64,000 bases of DNA, taken from positions 186,001-250,000 of the forward strand of contig JAUIEC010000003.1 of NCBI GenBank assembly GCA_030428945.1. Reading direction: 5' to 3'. The notes beneath the pieces are model-generated. The model saw only the letters and a list, made by a program, of their open reading frames with translations. It ran no database searches and was not told where the DNA came from. The stretch's first letter is position 1. Each line of letters opens with the position of its first letter. The translations under genes and the position numbers were made by a program. This stretch comes from Phycisphaerae bacterium. Its GTDB lineage: Bacteria; Planctomycetota; Phycisphaerae; UBA1845; Fen-1342. Positions 9,678 to 19,024 of the stretch are shown piece by piece.

Positions 9678-10024
9678 GACAGTTCTCCTTTCGGTTACGG
9701 GTGGGGGGCGGCGCGCATTCCAAGCCGCGCGCTCTGCGAAACGTGGTGTTCCGTGGGAAAGTGATTGCCAGTCCCGGGGTCGGGCGACGCCAGTCCGTCG
9801 GATCACCCATCCGCCTCAACCAGTCAGGCGGTTTCGCCTGCAGTTGGTTACAGGTTGTTCATCAAACACGGCGTGCAGAGCTCGACCGCCCCCGACCTGG
9901 CCCGGCATAAGCTCCAACCAGGCAAACCCTTAGCGTCGACCGCAGCGCGGCGGGAAATTCTGTCGGGCGGCCGGATTTCGCGATATTCTCTAGCTTCGAC
10001 TGAGGCGCATCCAGGGGGCCGAAC
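9678..10024. other. Divergent intergenic region, 347 bp
   Basis: This separates the leftward exported-protein group from the rightward sigma/kinase pair, so it should hold both promoters. No convincing -35/-10 pair, repeat or RNA structure was found by eye. Confidence 0.5.
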
Positions 10025-10633
10025 GTGAGCGAAGCGCGTTGCGATGAGAGTTGGCTGCAGTTGCTGCATCGTGCGCAGCAGAATGACGAGCAGGCTCTGA
10101 CCGAGCTCCTGCAGGCGCACGACGGCTATCTGCGCAGTGGGCTCGAGATCAACCCGAAATGGCGCGGCAAGCTGAGCAAGGACGATGTCATGCAGGTCAC
10201 CTACCTCGATGCCTGCCTCGATCTGGAACGGTTCCGCGGGAGTACCGAGACAGAGTTCCGGGCCTGGCTGCACACGATCGCAACCAACCGACTCCGTGAC
10301 GCCGTTCGTGGCTTGGAGACGCAGAAGCGAACCGCGCCGGGTGATCGCAGAGAACTGGAATCCGAGCTTCGCATCTTCTTCGCTGGGACTACACCTTCGC
10401 GGCGTGTGAACCGCAAGGAGATGCTCGAGTTGCTCCGTGAGTTCGTGCCCAAGCTTCCGGAGGACTACGCCGAAGTCGTTAGGCTCCGGTACCACGAAGG
10501 GCGTTCGTCGGCTGATATCGCCGCGGCACTGGGGCGCTCCCTCGGGTCCGTCAAGCTACTGCAGCACCGCGCGTTACGTCGCCTTCGCGACTTGTTTGCC
10601 CGCGACGGCAGATTTTCCACGGGTGATACGTAA
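10025..10633 (+). CDS. ECF RNA polymerase sigma factor
   Basis: This is a 202-residue sigma-70 family ECF factor. Region 2 is visible at about residues 20-90 (DDVMQVTYLDACLDLERF, then FRAWLHTIATNRLRDAV). Region 4 is at about 140-195 with a helix-turn-helix (YHEGRSSADIAAALGRS, then VKLLQHRALRRLR). It starts with GTG, preceded by a weak AGGGGG. The kinase gene begins 43 nt downstream on the same strand with its own ribosome site, so the two are probably co-transcribed. Planctomycete ECF factors paired with membrane Ser/Thr kinases are known, and the kinase may control the factor's activity. No anti-sigma factor is seen nearby. The target promoters cannot be told from the sequence. Confidence 0.9.
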   Translation: MSEARCDESWLQLLHRAQQNDEQALTELLQAHDGYLRSGLEINPKWRGKLSKDDVMQVTYLDACLDLERFRGSTETEFRAWLHTIATNRLRDAVRGLETQKRTAPGDRRELESELRIFFAGTTPSRRVNRKEMLELLREFVPKLPEDYAEVVRLRYHEGRSSADIAAALGRSLGSVKLLQHRALRRLRDLFARDGRFSTGDT

Positions 10634-10676
10634 CCGGTGGCGTCCATTCCCGCCTGCTTGGGGTAGGAGAACCGCA

Positions 10677-13316
10677 ATGGGCGAAGATTCATCGCGTTCG
10701 GCAGGCTTCTCGATCGCGCAGATCGTCTCGCAGGGTGTGCGGGCCCGGGAACATCGGCAGCCCCCCTTCGAACGCATCGGCTCCTTTCGTCTGCTTCAGG
10801 AGATCGGCCGGGGCGGCTACGGCGTCGTCTACGAGGCGGAGCAGGAGCGGCCTCGACGTCGCGTGGCCGTCAAGTTGCTGGTTCGGGACCTTCTCTCGCC
10901 GCGGCGGCGCGGTCGCTTCGAGCTCGAGGCCGAGGCACTCGGGCGGCTCCAACATCCCTGCATCGCCAGCGTCATCGAGAGCGGAATCGCCGCGCCAACT
11001 GGTTTCGATACCCCGTATATCGCACTGGAGTTCGTCGACGGCCGCCCGGTGACCGAGTTCGCCGTCAAGGAGAACCTGCCGCTCACCGCCAGGATCGAGT
11101 TGTTCATCCGCATTTGCGACGGCGTACATCATGCTCACCAGCGCGGCGTGATCCACCGGGACCTCAAGCCCGGCAACATTCTCGTTCAGAGTGACGGCAC
11201 GCCGAAGGTCCTAGACTTTGGGCTGGCCAGGTTCACCGACGCGGACACTCCTTTCGCCGAACGGCACACGGTCTCCGGGCAGCCGTTGGGCACGCTGCAG
11301 TACATGAGTCCCGAGCAGGTGTCCGGCCGCACGAACGACATCGATACACGCAGTGACGTGTACGCACTTGGTGTCGTGTTGTACCAACTGCTGAGTGATC
11401 GGCTTCCGTATGACCTGAAGGGCCTGAGCGACATTGAAGCAGCGAAAGCCATCGTCGAAGCAGTGCCGGATGCAAGAAAATGGCCCGAGAGGCTGCCAAC
11501 AGATCTGCTGACAATCACGCAGCAGTCATTGGCGAAAGAGCCTGAACGACGATACCCATCTGTCGAGGCTCTGGCGGCAGACCTGCGGCGTTACTTGAAC
11601 AGCGAACCAATCGAGGCGCGACCGGCCAGCTTCACGTACCAGTTGCGGTGCTTCGCGCGGCGTAATCGCGGCTTGGTCAGCGGGCTGGCCGTGGCATCTG
11701 TCATCCTGGTGCTTGGTGCCGGAAGCACGACCTACTTCGCTATTCGAGAGGCACGGGTTCGAGCCGCCAACGTAGAAAGAGACCTACGCGAAAGGGCAAT
11801 CGAGTTAGAGAAGCGGCAAGAGGCGGCAACGGCGGCCCTGGCCGAGGCCGAATTGGCGGAGCGGACTGGCGAGTGGCGCCAGGCATCACAGGCCTACGCG
11901 CGCGCCGCGGAATCCGGTGCCATCAAGGCCGGGGTGTTGGGCCAAGCGAGAGCGATGCTGTTCCTTTACGAAGATACCAAGGCTGAAGCGCTGCTTGACG
12001 AGTTAGAGGGCAGGCTGGACGTTTCTGAGTTGGGTTTGATCGACCACCTTCGGGGACAAATAGCCTTGCATCGAGGCTACCTCGACGCTGCTTCCGAGTT
12101 TTTCGAAACCGCTGCAACCAAGAGGCTCGACCCAGCGACCCGACGATTCAATGAAGCACTCCTCTCCGACGATCTTAGGGCTATGAATGACGCCCTAAAC
12201 GCAGTTGTGGAGTTAGACCCTGCCCATGACGAGGCGCGGACGATGCTGATCCCCGTGAGCCTGATGCGAGGCAGACTGAGCTTCGCGTCAACTCACATTC
12301 TGACATTGCGCTCGCGCGGGTATGAAGACCCGGGTCTTCGGACAATCAACGCCCTCCTCTATGCGATTCAAGGTGACCCAGAATCCGCGGAGTCCGAACT
12401 CTCTGGTATGGAAGCACAATTCGGATCCGCGACATCCGCTGCGATCCGCGAAGTTGTTGAGATGGTGGCGGGACTGAAATCAGAGCCGGAGGAATACCGA
12501 GAGCGGCACGGCATTTCGGATGACTTTGGCGACCTCATTATGCACGCTGCCATGAAGATCGGCGGAGCTGTCGATTCCCTTCAACAGTTCGAGGGCGAGG
12601 ATAATGTGGGATTGCTCGAACGCTCATTCCCAAGGGGCATTGAGCAGTTTGCCCGTTCCATACAAACGGGCATCATGGCACTTGGCTTCAACAACTTCGC
12701 GGTCGCGGCCGACGCATTTGAGCAGGTCGTCCCGCAGACCGAGTTCGGTGATCTGTACCTGCTGCTGGGCGTCGCGCAGTCGCGAGCCGGACGCTACGAG
12801 GACGCAGTTAAACACCTGCTCAGAGCGACTAAACTCCCCACGCTCTTCGACATTCGGGAGAGAGCGCTGCAGGTTGCAATACAGACTGAGGCTCAGACGG
12901 AACGTTACCGAACCGGCGACGACTCGATCATGAAGACCTGCCTCAGTGCCTATGCAGAGGAGGGTGCTGGCAGTGCCGCGACGGCCCTCGATTTCAGTCG
13001 AGCCGCGATCCAGACCGGGCAGTACCGCGTCACGCTGAAGCTGCTCTCGCAGGCGTCCGATCTCGGCCTTGACAACCCGGAGCTGCGTGTTCGGAGGGCC
13101 CAGGCGGCCCTCGCGCTCGAAGACGCTGGTCGGGCAGAATCTGACGCGCTCCATGTACTTCGGACAGGCGATGCGTCGCCGGAATTCCGGAGTGCCGCCG
13201 TCACGGTGTTGCGGGAACTCCTCGCGACAGCCCCAGAAGTGCCCGTCTACGCGTCGCTAGATGAGTACCTGCGGCTTCACGGACTCGATTCAGGACTTGA
13301 GACTCCACAGGACTGA
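10677..13316 (+). CDS. Membrane Ser/Thr protein kinase with TPR-rich C-terminal half
   Basis: This is an 879-residue protein. The ATG at 10677 has an AGGAG site and replaces longer in-frame possibilities that overlap the sigma gene. The kinase domain occupies about residues 38-310: Gly loop GRGGYG at 44-49, AVK lysine 66, HRD 160-162, DFG 180-182, and a serine/threonine-type PGNIL catalytic loop. A transmembrane helix lies near 334-358 (VASVILVLGAGSTTYF), followed by a coiled-coil and TPR-like repeats to the end. The kinase is cytoplasmic and the TPR part is probably extracytoplasmic. All catalytic residues are present, so it should be active. It is paired with the ECF factor just upstream. 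The long TPR portion is visibly less G+C-rich than the kinase part. Confidence 0.9.
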   Translation: MGEDSSRSAGFSIAQIVSQGVRAREHRQPPFERIGSFRLLQEIGRGGYGVVYEAEQERPRRRVAVKLLVRDLLSPRRRGRFELEAEALGRLQHPCIASVIESGIAAPTGFDTPYIALEFVDGRPVTEFAVKENLPLTARIELFIRICDGVHHAHQRGVIHRDLKPGNILVQSDGTPKVLDFGLARFTDADTPFAERHTVSGQPLGTLQYMSPEQVSGRTNDIDTRSDVYALGVVLYQLLSDRLPYDLKGLSDIEAAKAIVEAVPDARKWPERLPTDLLTITQQSLAKEPERRYPSVEALAADLRRYLNSEPIEARPASFTYQLRCFARRNRGLVSGLAVASVILVLGAGSTTYFAIREARVRAANVERDLRERAIELEKRQEAATAALAEAELAERTGEWRQASQAYARAAESGAIKAGVLGQARAMLFLYEDTKAEALLDELEGRLDVSELGLIDHLRGQIALHRGYLDAASEFFETAATKRLDPATRRFNEALLSDDLRAMNDALNAVVELDPAHDEARTMLIPVSLMRGRLSFASTHILTLRSRGYEDPGLRTINALLYAIQGDPESAESELSGMEAQFGSATSAAIREVVEMVAGLKSEPEEYRERHGISDDFGDLIMHAAMKIGGAVDSLQQFEGEDNVGLLERSFPRGIEQFARSIQTGIMALGFNNFAVAADAFEQVVPQTEFGDLYLLLGVAQSRAGRYEDAVKHLLRATKLPTLFDIRERALQVAIQTEAQTERYRTGDDSIMKTCLSAYAEEGAGSAATALDFSRAAIQTGQYRVTLKLLSQASDLGLDNPELRVRRAQAALALEDAGRAESDALHVLRTGDASPEFRSAAVTVLRELLATAPEVPVYASLDEYLRLHGLDSGLETPQD

Positions 13317-13340
13317 GCGGTCGTCGAGACGAGCGCGTGC

Positions 13341-14052
13341 ATGAGGACTCGACACAGCCGAGGCGCGCAGTATCGCACTCACAGCTACGCCGACCTCGTC
13401 ATCGCCTGGCTGTGCGAGATCCGCGATGCGCTGGCCGCCACCGGGCGAACCGTGATCTTTGACGGACCCGAATTCAACGTCCCGGCCAGTCCGGCGAACG
13501 ATGTCACGACAGTTGATCTCCCGCTGCCCGATGACGCGGCGATCGCGGCGAGTGTGCGCTTCATCGGCGAAGGTCATGGCCTCGACGATGCCAGCCTGCC
13601 GCAGATCGTGGCCGCCTGCCGCGGGATGACGCAGCAGCAGGTCGAGGACCGCGTCGCCCTGGCGCTCCGCAGGTACAAGGCACTGAACGGCGAGGTCGCC
13701 AGGCGAATTCACCCGCAAGGGCCGTATCGACGAGATCTTCGGCATCTTCCTGCCGACGGCCGACGAGCGGGCCGAGATCTTCGCGGTTCACCTGCCCAAG
13801 CGGCAGCGTGATCCTGATCGGTTCGATCTCGCGGCGCTGGCGGAGGCGACGCCGGACTATTCGGGGGCCGACATCGAGCAGGTCGTGATCACCAGGCTCA
13901 AGCTGGCCTTTGACGCTGGTACGGCGTTGACGACGGATGTGCTGCTGCAGGCTGCACCCGAAGTCCGGCCGCTGTCGCAGACGGATCCTGAGCGTGTTGC
14001 GGCGATGACGGCGTGGCTGGAGCGGCACGCGAAGTCGGCCGGAGCAGGGCTT
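13341..14052 (+). pseudogene. Remnant of Ycf46-like AAA ATPase lacking the P-loop
   Basis: Two parts of one AAA protein survive in different frames. Part one (13341 to about 13700) reads IRDALAATGRTVIFDGP and ANDVTTVDLPLPDD, then a helical region (AACRGMTQQQVEDRVALAL), as in the pre-ATPase part of Ycf46-type proteins. Part two (about 13705 to 14050, other frame) reads RKGRIDEIFGIFLPTADE with the arginine-finger region. It then gives a lid domain with TPDYSGADIEQVVITRL. The Walker A and Walker B segments that should lie between are missing, so an internal deletion plus frameshift has inactivated the gene. Its 3' end abuts the convergent pRiA4b-like gene. DUF3150-like and DUF1257 genes, which I associate with such ATPases, lie nearby. 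Confidence 0.7.
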
Positions 14053-14054
14053 GC

Positions 14055-14633
14055 TCAGCGCTGCCGCTTGAGCGCTGCGTTGACCGAGGTGACCGAGAAG
14101 GCGTGTGGATCAAAACCGTCCGGGATCCGATAGAGCAGTTCCTCGCGGTCCGGGTGGTCCGGGTCATCCAACGCTGCCAGAGCCTCCTCGTACCCGATGA
14201 AGCCACCGCAATCCTCCGGTGGACATGCTCCGGCACAGTCGAGGCAGCGCGGAGCACCCGACCGCCCGTCCGTGATGGCGACGACCGTGAGATCATGCTC
14301 CCAGCCGTCCCCGAAATCGTAGGTGTAGAGCAGGCCCGCACCCTTCCGGCCCAGCAGTTCCGCCACGCGGACCCGGCGTGAATCATGCCATTCGAGCAGC
14401 CCGTCATCGAACGGGTTGGGCGGCTGGTAAGACCGGCCGTCTTCGTCCTCGAACATGTGCAGGTGCGAATCCGTCCAGCCCATGACCGTCTGAATCACGT
14501 CGTGCAGCCGGGCCAGCGTCATATCGCCGGGGACCACGAACCTGCGCCAGACGGCCGGCCGCACGTGGCGCAGTCGGATCTCGAACTCGAATGTGCCGGC
14601 CGGAGACAGCCGTCCGGACTTACGTTTCCCCAT
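14055..14633 (-). CDS. Plasmid pRiA4b ORF-3-like protein
   Basis: This is a 192-residue soluble protein of the pRiA4b ORF-3 family (also found as an IS1096 passenger-like protein). The ATG at 14633 follows GGGAGG. Family landmarks are FEFEIRLRHVRPAVWRRFVV, LHDVIQTVMGW and the aspartate-rich YTYDFGDGWEHDL. A cysteine cluster (RCLDCAGACPPEDCGG) is also present. The family is widespread on mobile elements and in planctomycetes, and its function is not established. It lies between two gene remnants, convergent with the broken AAA gene. The reading frame is intact and of full family length. Confidence 0.85.
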   Translation of the reverse strand: MGKRKSGRLSPAGTFEFEIRLRHVRPAVWRRFVVPGDMTLARLHDVIQTVMGWTDSHLHMFEDEDGRSYQPPNPFDDGLLEWHDSRRVRVAELLGRKGAGLLYTYDFGDGWEHDLTVVAITDGRSGAPRCLDCAGACPPEDCGGFIGYEEALAALDDPDHPDREELLYRIPDGFDPHAFSVTSVNAALKRQR

Positions 14634-14705
14634 GGCCACCTCCCGGTTCCTCAGAACCACCGAGAATCCTAATCCGCCACCGACCCCAATCCAACGGAGT
14701 AAAAG

Positions 14706-15537
14706 ATGACAACTATGACCTCACAGTCCGCGCCCACGATGTCCAATCTGGGCACTCCGAGCACCATCAACCCCTACGACCTCGGCCTGCTGTTCGTCGT
14801 CCGCTGCCGCTACTGGAGCTGCCGGGCCAGCAACGATGCCGATGATCTTCGCGGCCGCCAACGCACACTTCGTGCCGTGGACCTGCGTCGAGACGGTCAT
14901 TGAGCAGCTCGAAGCCTGCCGCAGCCAGTTCGACCAGGCCGCCAGCACGTTCCTCGCCGAGTACCCGCAGCTTCGCAGCCGGTGGCAGGCCCAGCACGCG
15001 GGAATCCCCGACGGCGTGTACCCGTCGGAGGTGCAGCTCACCCGGAAGTTCGGGCTGACCTGGCACAGCTTCAAGGTGACCGGGGCCCCGGAGCTGGCGT
15101 CGGTCGAGGATGTCGGGCTCGAACTCGATCAGCGGCGGGCCCGCGAGGAGCAGCTCAACCTGATGCGGGCCAACCTGCGCCGCGAGTGCCAGGAGTTCGT
15201 CCGCGACTACGTCGTCAGCTTCCGCCAGGAGGTGGCCGGGTTCTGCCAGCAGGTGGTCGAGTGCGGCGGCAAGGTCCACGGCCGCACGCTGAACGCGATC
15301 CGCGACCGGATCAGCCGTTTTCACCAGATGAACATCTTCGACGACAGCGCAGCCGCGACGCAGCTCGAAGGGCTCCGCCAGCAGATCGGCGGCCTGAGCG
15401 GACAGGACCTGGCCGAGCAGCCGGACGTGGCCGCCAAGCTCAGCGAGGCGTGCGCGAAGCTGCAGGAGCAGATGCTGGCGCCGGAGGCGGTCAGCGCGGT
15501 AACGGGGCGGTTGCGGCGGCGGGTTGTGCTGGGCTGA
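14706..15537 (+). pseudogene. DUF3150-like gene with internal deletion and frameshift
   Basis: The likely original start at 14706 gives MTTMTSQSAPTMSNLGTPS and then LGLLFVVRCRYWSCRASNDA, the type of N-terminus expected for DUF3150 proteins. From about 14836 the rest continues in another frame: HFVPWTCVETVIEQLEACR, YPSEVQLTRKFGLTWHSF, then a long helical tail to 15537. A segment that normally links these parts appears to be missing at the junction. A shortened protein could still be made from the ATG at 14836 (233 aa), so loss of function is not proven. Such proteins occur with AAA and VWA genes in planctomycete accessory clusters. The family name is my recognition from pattern, not a search. 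Confidence 0.5.
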
Positions 15538-15651
15538 CGAAATTCCACTGTTTCTTTGCGAACCTTGTGGCCCTCTGTCGCATGCATCCATCGAGCTATG
15601 GCTTCATCCGTGGGGCCTCTCTTTCCGAACTCTTGAAGATGGAGGAGTGAC

Positions 15652-16758
15652 ATGCAACGTCTGACTATTGTGGCTGTTACGGCTGCCTCGTGGTGCGCAT
15701 GCTCCGGCATGGCGCAGGATCAGGTTCTGCTCGACACCGGGTTGATCAACGATCAGGTCGTCGATCAGGTCACTGATACCATCAGAGTGCGGCCCGCCGA
15801 AGCAGTTATGGGGGTCGTCGATGTCGATGTGTTCAACGAACAAGATCCCGGCGCAGTAACTCCAATCGGGGCCATGGTGACGTGGGGTGAACGCGAAACC
15901 GCCTTCTGGCCAGTCGCCACCAATGCCGTCCCCGGCTGGTCAACCCACACCGTCCCGATCGACGTCATCGCACCCCTGGAGCCCGGCGAGTACTACCTGA
16001 TGATCGCGATCGCGCCACGTTTCACCGCGGCACAGGTGATGTCAGCGACGTCTGCGCCCTGTTCACCGGCAATCTGGGACGACGGCAATGATCTCGGCTG
16101 GAACTGGAGCCGGAAGGAGTTTCGGGAGAGTCGGGACTACGGGTTTACTTCCGTCCTCACTCGCGATGCTTCGTGCTCGGGTTTCGAAATCCAAACGCGG
16201 GGCGTCACGTGGCTTCGGATCGTGGTCGAGTGCCCGGCGGACCTCTCCGGCGACGGACACGTCGGCCTGAGCGATCTGTCGATCGTCCTGGCCGAGTTCG
16301 GCAAGACCTGCGACGGTGGCGAAGGGTTACTTGTGCGGTGGGATGACCATCCTGACGGCGAGACGCACTGGTACGAGGTTGTGCTTCAAACCGGCACCTG
16401 GACCGATGCCCGCGCGTCTGCGGAACGACGCAGCTACCAGGACATCCAGGGGCACCTCGCCACCATCACTTCCCAGGCCGAGAACGAAACACTGTTTGCT
16501 CTGATTGAGCCACTGGCCAACCAACAGGGCGACTTCTGGATCGGCGGCCACCAGCCGAATGACGAGGCCTGCGAGATCGACACGGGCTGGGAATGGGTTA
16601 ACGCCGAGCCATGGGCGTACGCGAACTGGTCGCCCAGCGTTTACGCCGGCGATGGTTGCGAGAGCTACGCACAACTTGGGCACGCCGGTGCCTGGGGCGA
16701 TCGTGACGATGGTGATCTGCGTGACAACTTCGGCTACGTCGTCGAGTATTCGCGCTAG
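15652..16758 (+). CDS. Secreted dockerin plus C-type lectin protein
   Basis: This is a 368-residue exported protein. The ATG at 15652 is preceded by GGAGGAG. A signal peptide (about residues 1-21, ending GMAQ) is followed by an unassigned beta-rich domain to about 190. A dockerin-like loop, DLSGDGHVGLSDLSIVLAEF, sits near 197-216. A C-type lectin domain follows from about 238 to the end (RASAERRSYQDIQGHLATI, ENETLFALIEPL, FWIGGHQ, WAYANWSP, and the acidic GDRDDGDLRDNFGYVVEY). In the other dockerin proteins of this window the loop is at the very C-terminus; here a lectin domain follows it. It probably binds extracellular carbohydrate. The lectin fold is clear, the sugar is not. Confidence 0.85.
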   Translation: MQRLTIVAVTAASWCACSGMAQDQVLLDTGLINDQVVDQVTDTIRVRPAEAVMGVVDVDVFNEQDPGAVTPIGAMVTWGERETAFWPVATNAVPGWSTHTVPIDVIAPLEPGEYYLMIAIAPRFTAAQVMSATSAPCSPAIWDDGNDLGWNWSRKEFRESRDYGFTSVLTRDASCSGFEIQTRGVTWLRIVVECPADLSGDGHVGLSDLSIVLAEFGKTCDGGEGLLVRWDDHPDGETHWYEVVLQTGTWTDARASAERRSYQDIQGHLATITSQAENETLFALIEPLANQQGDFWIGGHQPNDEACEIDTGWEWVNAEPWAYANWSPSVYAGDGCESYAQLGHAGAWGDRDDGDLRDNFGYVVEYSR

Positions 16759-16774
16759 CCCTCGCGTTTCCACC

Positions 16775-16806
16775 GCGATCCGCGCGTTCTCGGACGCGCG
16801 GATCGC
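16775..16806. terminator. Bidirectional-type hairpin between convergent genes
   Basis: A perfect 13-bp stem, GCGATCCGCGCGT with its complement, has a 6-nt loop. It lies between the lectin gene (plus) and the kinase gene (minus). The following T-tracts are weak on both sides, so termination is likely but not certain. Confidence 0.55.
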
Positions 16807-16834
16807 TCTGTTGGCTTGGAGTCTGGCCCGAGAA

Positions 16835-19024
16835 TCAGTGCGAAACCAGAGCCTCTTCGATCGATCGAAAGTCAACGAGTTCGAAGGCAGGCCAAGCTTC
16901 ACCAACCCGACGATCCTCTACTTGATGAAAACCATCTGGAACCCGGTACGTACCCTGAATTCGGTTCCCCGCGCTGTCGATGTGCCAGCTCGGGGCCCCG
17001 GTCTTGATCTTGCCAGGCCACTGAAAGTGGACACCCAGCAGAACTCGACTTGCTGTCCGCGCTTCGAGCTCCATCTTGATCTGCGGATTCTCGCCGACCT
17101 CGCGCCCAAGCGGTTCGAGCCCTTTGTACCACGATCCCCTGGTAATCCTACCGGGCCGATACACGTAATCGTCGATCAGCAGCCCCTCCCTCGGTTGTAC
17201 GGCGAACGCTACCGGGACGTAACGAACACTCGGTGTTTTGGCGACCCGGGGCGCTCGATTGTCAATACTGGCCCAGCCGTACAACCCCGTAAACACCAGC
17301 CTCCGGGTCGATGGTAACCATTCACAATCTACAACCGATCCGTCGTGCCAGATGGAGTAGAGCAAACTCCCGTCCAGGCTCCAGATCTGGATAATCGCCT
17401 GCGACTGTGTCGCATGGCTGAACACCAGGACCGCTTCATCCCCTCCAGTGTCGAAGATATCGATGAGCCTGACCCACTTCAGCACGAAGTCATCGACGGT
17501 GTACCCGCGGTCGTGCGGATCGGGCAATGGCGTGTCCGGCCGGAGCGCCAGTCGCGTCCTGCATTGCTCCAAGTCGCCTTCGACTTCGAAGATGTTCAGT
17601 CCCGCGCACAACTCCTCGCCGCCAATCGACCGGTCCACACCGAGCAGTGCCAGCTGAGTGCCACTCGTTGATCGCGATCCTGGAAGTAGCTCCGTAAACA
17701 CAAACTCGCCGATTCCGCACGTCCACTGCTTTAGCAGAACACCACTGACGGATAGAAGACGGGCTGTCTTGTGGCCCGGCAGGCGATCCATGTCCCCGGG
17801 AGCATTGAGCCGGTAGTTCAGCACGTAGTGATTCGAGACCAGTGCCGCGGTCAAGCCGCTGCCAACTCCCAGAGCAACCGCGGCGACGATTGTTGCCGCG
17901 ATCGGGTTACGCGTGACCCAGGCGACGAACCGGCTCCATATTGTAGGGCCGCGAGCCATCACGACACCGCCGGACAGGTAGGCCCGAGTGTCGTTCGCCA
18001 GTTCCAGAACCGAGGCGTAGCGGCCGTCTCGTCTCTTGGAAATCGCCTTGAGTACGATCGCCTCGAGGTTTCGATCGACGTTTCTCGTCAGGGAACTCGG
18101 TGGTGGCGGCACGACTTCGGAGATGATTCGCACCGCGGTTGGAACCGATGCCTTCGAGAGGTCGTGGGGCGGCCGGCCGCAGAGCAGCTGATACAAGACC
18201 ACGCCGAGCGAGTAAACATCGGTGCGCACGTCCAGGTCGCGCGAGTCAGCGGCACACTGCTCCGGGCTCATGTATTGGAGCGTACCTACCAGGGCGCCGG
18301 CACTGGTCTGCATGGTCGCAAGAGTGACGTCGCCGTCGGTAGCTCGTGCTACGCCGAAGTCGATCACCCGGGCGCGTCCTTGACCATCGACCAGGAGATT
18401 CGCCGGTTTCAGGTCGCGGTGAATGATGCCACGCTGGTGTCCATAGTGGACCGCATCGCAGATCTGAAGAAACAGCTCAAGCCGCCCGCGGAGACGAAGC
18501 TGGTGTTTCTGGCAGTACGACGTGATGTGATTCGCATCTTTCACGTACTCCATCGCGTAGTATGGTCGACCGCCGTGCTCGCCAACGGCGAAGACCGTAG
18601 CGATTCCCGGGTGATCCATGCGAGCCAGAAAGTCCGCCTCGTACTCGAATCGCCGGCGAATGGCCGATGAAATCAACCCGGAGTGCACGAGCTTTAGCGC
18701 CACTTCGCGCTGCGGACGGTCCTGCTTCGCCAGGAAGACCTGCCCCATCCCACCCTCGCTGACAAGTCGCACAATGGAGAACTCACCGATTCGCTGGCCA
18801 ATCATGGACTGCGGAGGCGCCCCTTCGAGGTCGTAGGCCGGCGGCGGTTGCGGGGGAATCAACAGGTTCGGCTGGGCGTGTCGCAGAAGCGACTCCACCT
18901 CCTGCCGAAGTGCGGCATCCTGCCCGCATTCCCTCTCGAGAATGTCGCTCCGCTCGTCCGCCCTGGCGGCACGGATCCGGTCGAAGAGTGACCATAGACG
19001 TTCCCATTGGCCGGCCCGCGTCAT
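16835..19024 (-). CDS. Membrane Ser/Thr protein kinase with propeller-like C-terminus
   Basis: This is a 729-residue protein. Its start ATG (19024) overlaps the stop of the sigma gene by 4 nt, so translation is coupled. After a helical N-terminus (1-60), the kinase domain runs from about 82 to 350: SEGGMGQ loop, Lys111, HRD 202-204, DFG 222-224. One transmembrane helix lies near 373-395 (AATIVAAVALGVGSGLTAAL). The extracytoplasmic C-terminal third contains repeats such as AIIQIWSLDGSLLYSIWHDG, suggesting a beta-propeller or WD-like fold rather than the TPRs of the other kinases here. Catalytic residues are intact. It is partnered with the ECF factor upstream. The sensory ligand is unknown. 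Confidence 0.9.
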   Translation of the reverse strand: MTRAGQWERLWSLFDRIRAARADERSDILERECGQDAALRQEVESLLRHAQPNLLIPPQPPPAYDLEGAPPQSMIGQRIGEFSIVRLVSEGGMGQVFLAKQDRPQREVALKLVHSGLISSAIRRRFEYEADFLARMDHPGIATVFAVGEHGGRPYYAMEYVKDANHITSYCQKHQLRLRGRLELFLQICDAVHYGHQRGIIHRDLKPANLLVDGQGRARVIDFGVARATDGDVTLATMQTSAGALVGTLQYMSPEQCAADSRDLDVRTDVYSLGVVLYQLLCGRPPHDLSKASVPTAVRIISEVVPPPPSSLTRNVDRNLEAIVLKAISKRRDGRYASVLELANDTRAYLSGGVVMARGPTIWSRFVAWVTRNPIAATIVAAVALGVGSGLTAALVSNHYVLNYRLNAPGDMDRLPGHKTARLLSVSGVLLKQWTCGIGEFVFTELLPGSRSTSGTQLALLGVDRSIGGEELCAGLNIFEVEGDLEQCRTRLALRPDTPLPDPHDRGYTVDDFVLKWVRLIDIFDTGGDEAVLVFSHATQSQAIIQIWSLDGSLLYSIWHDGSVVDCEWLPSTRRLVFTGLYGWASIDNRAPRVAKTPSVRYVPVAFAVQPREGLLIDDYVYRPGRITRGSWYKGLEPLGREVGENPQIKMELEARTASRVLLGVHFQWPGKIKTGAPSWHIDSAGNRIQGTYRVPDGFHQVEDRRVGEAWPAFELVDFRSIEEALVSH

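Noticed and set aside
14836..15537. An intact short gene for the DUF3150-like protein
   Set aside because: Possible, but the ATG at 14836 lacks a good ribosome site and the expected N-terminus lies just upstream in another frame with a good start, so decay is more likely.
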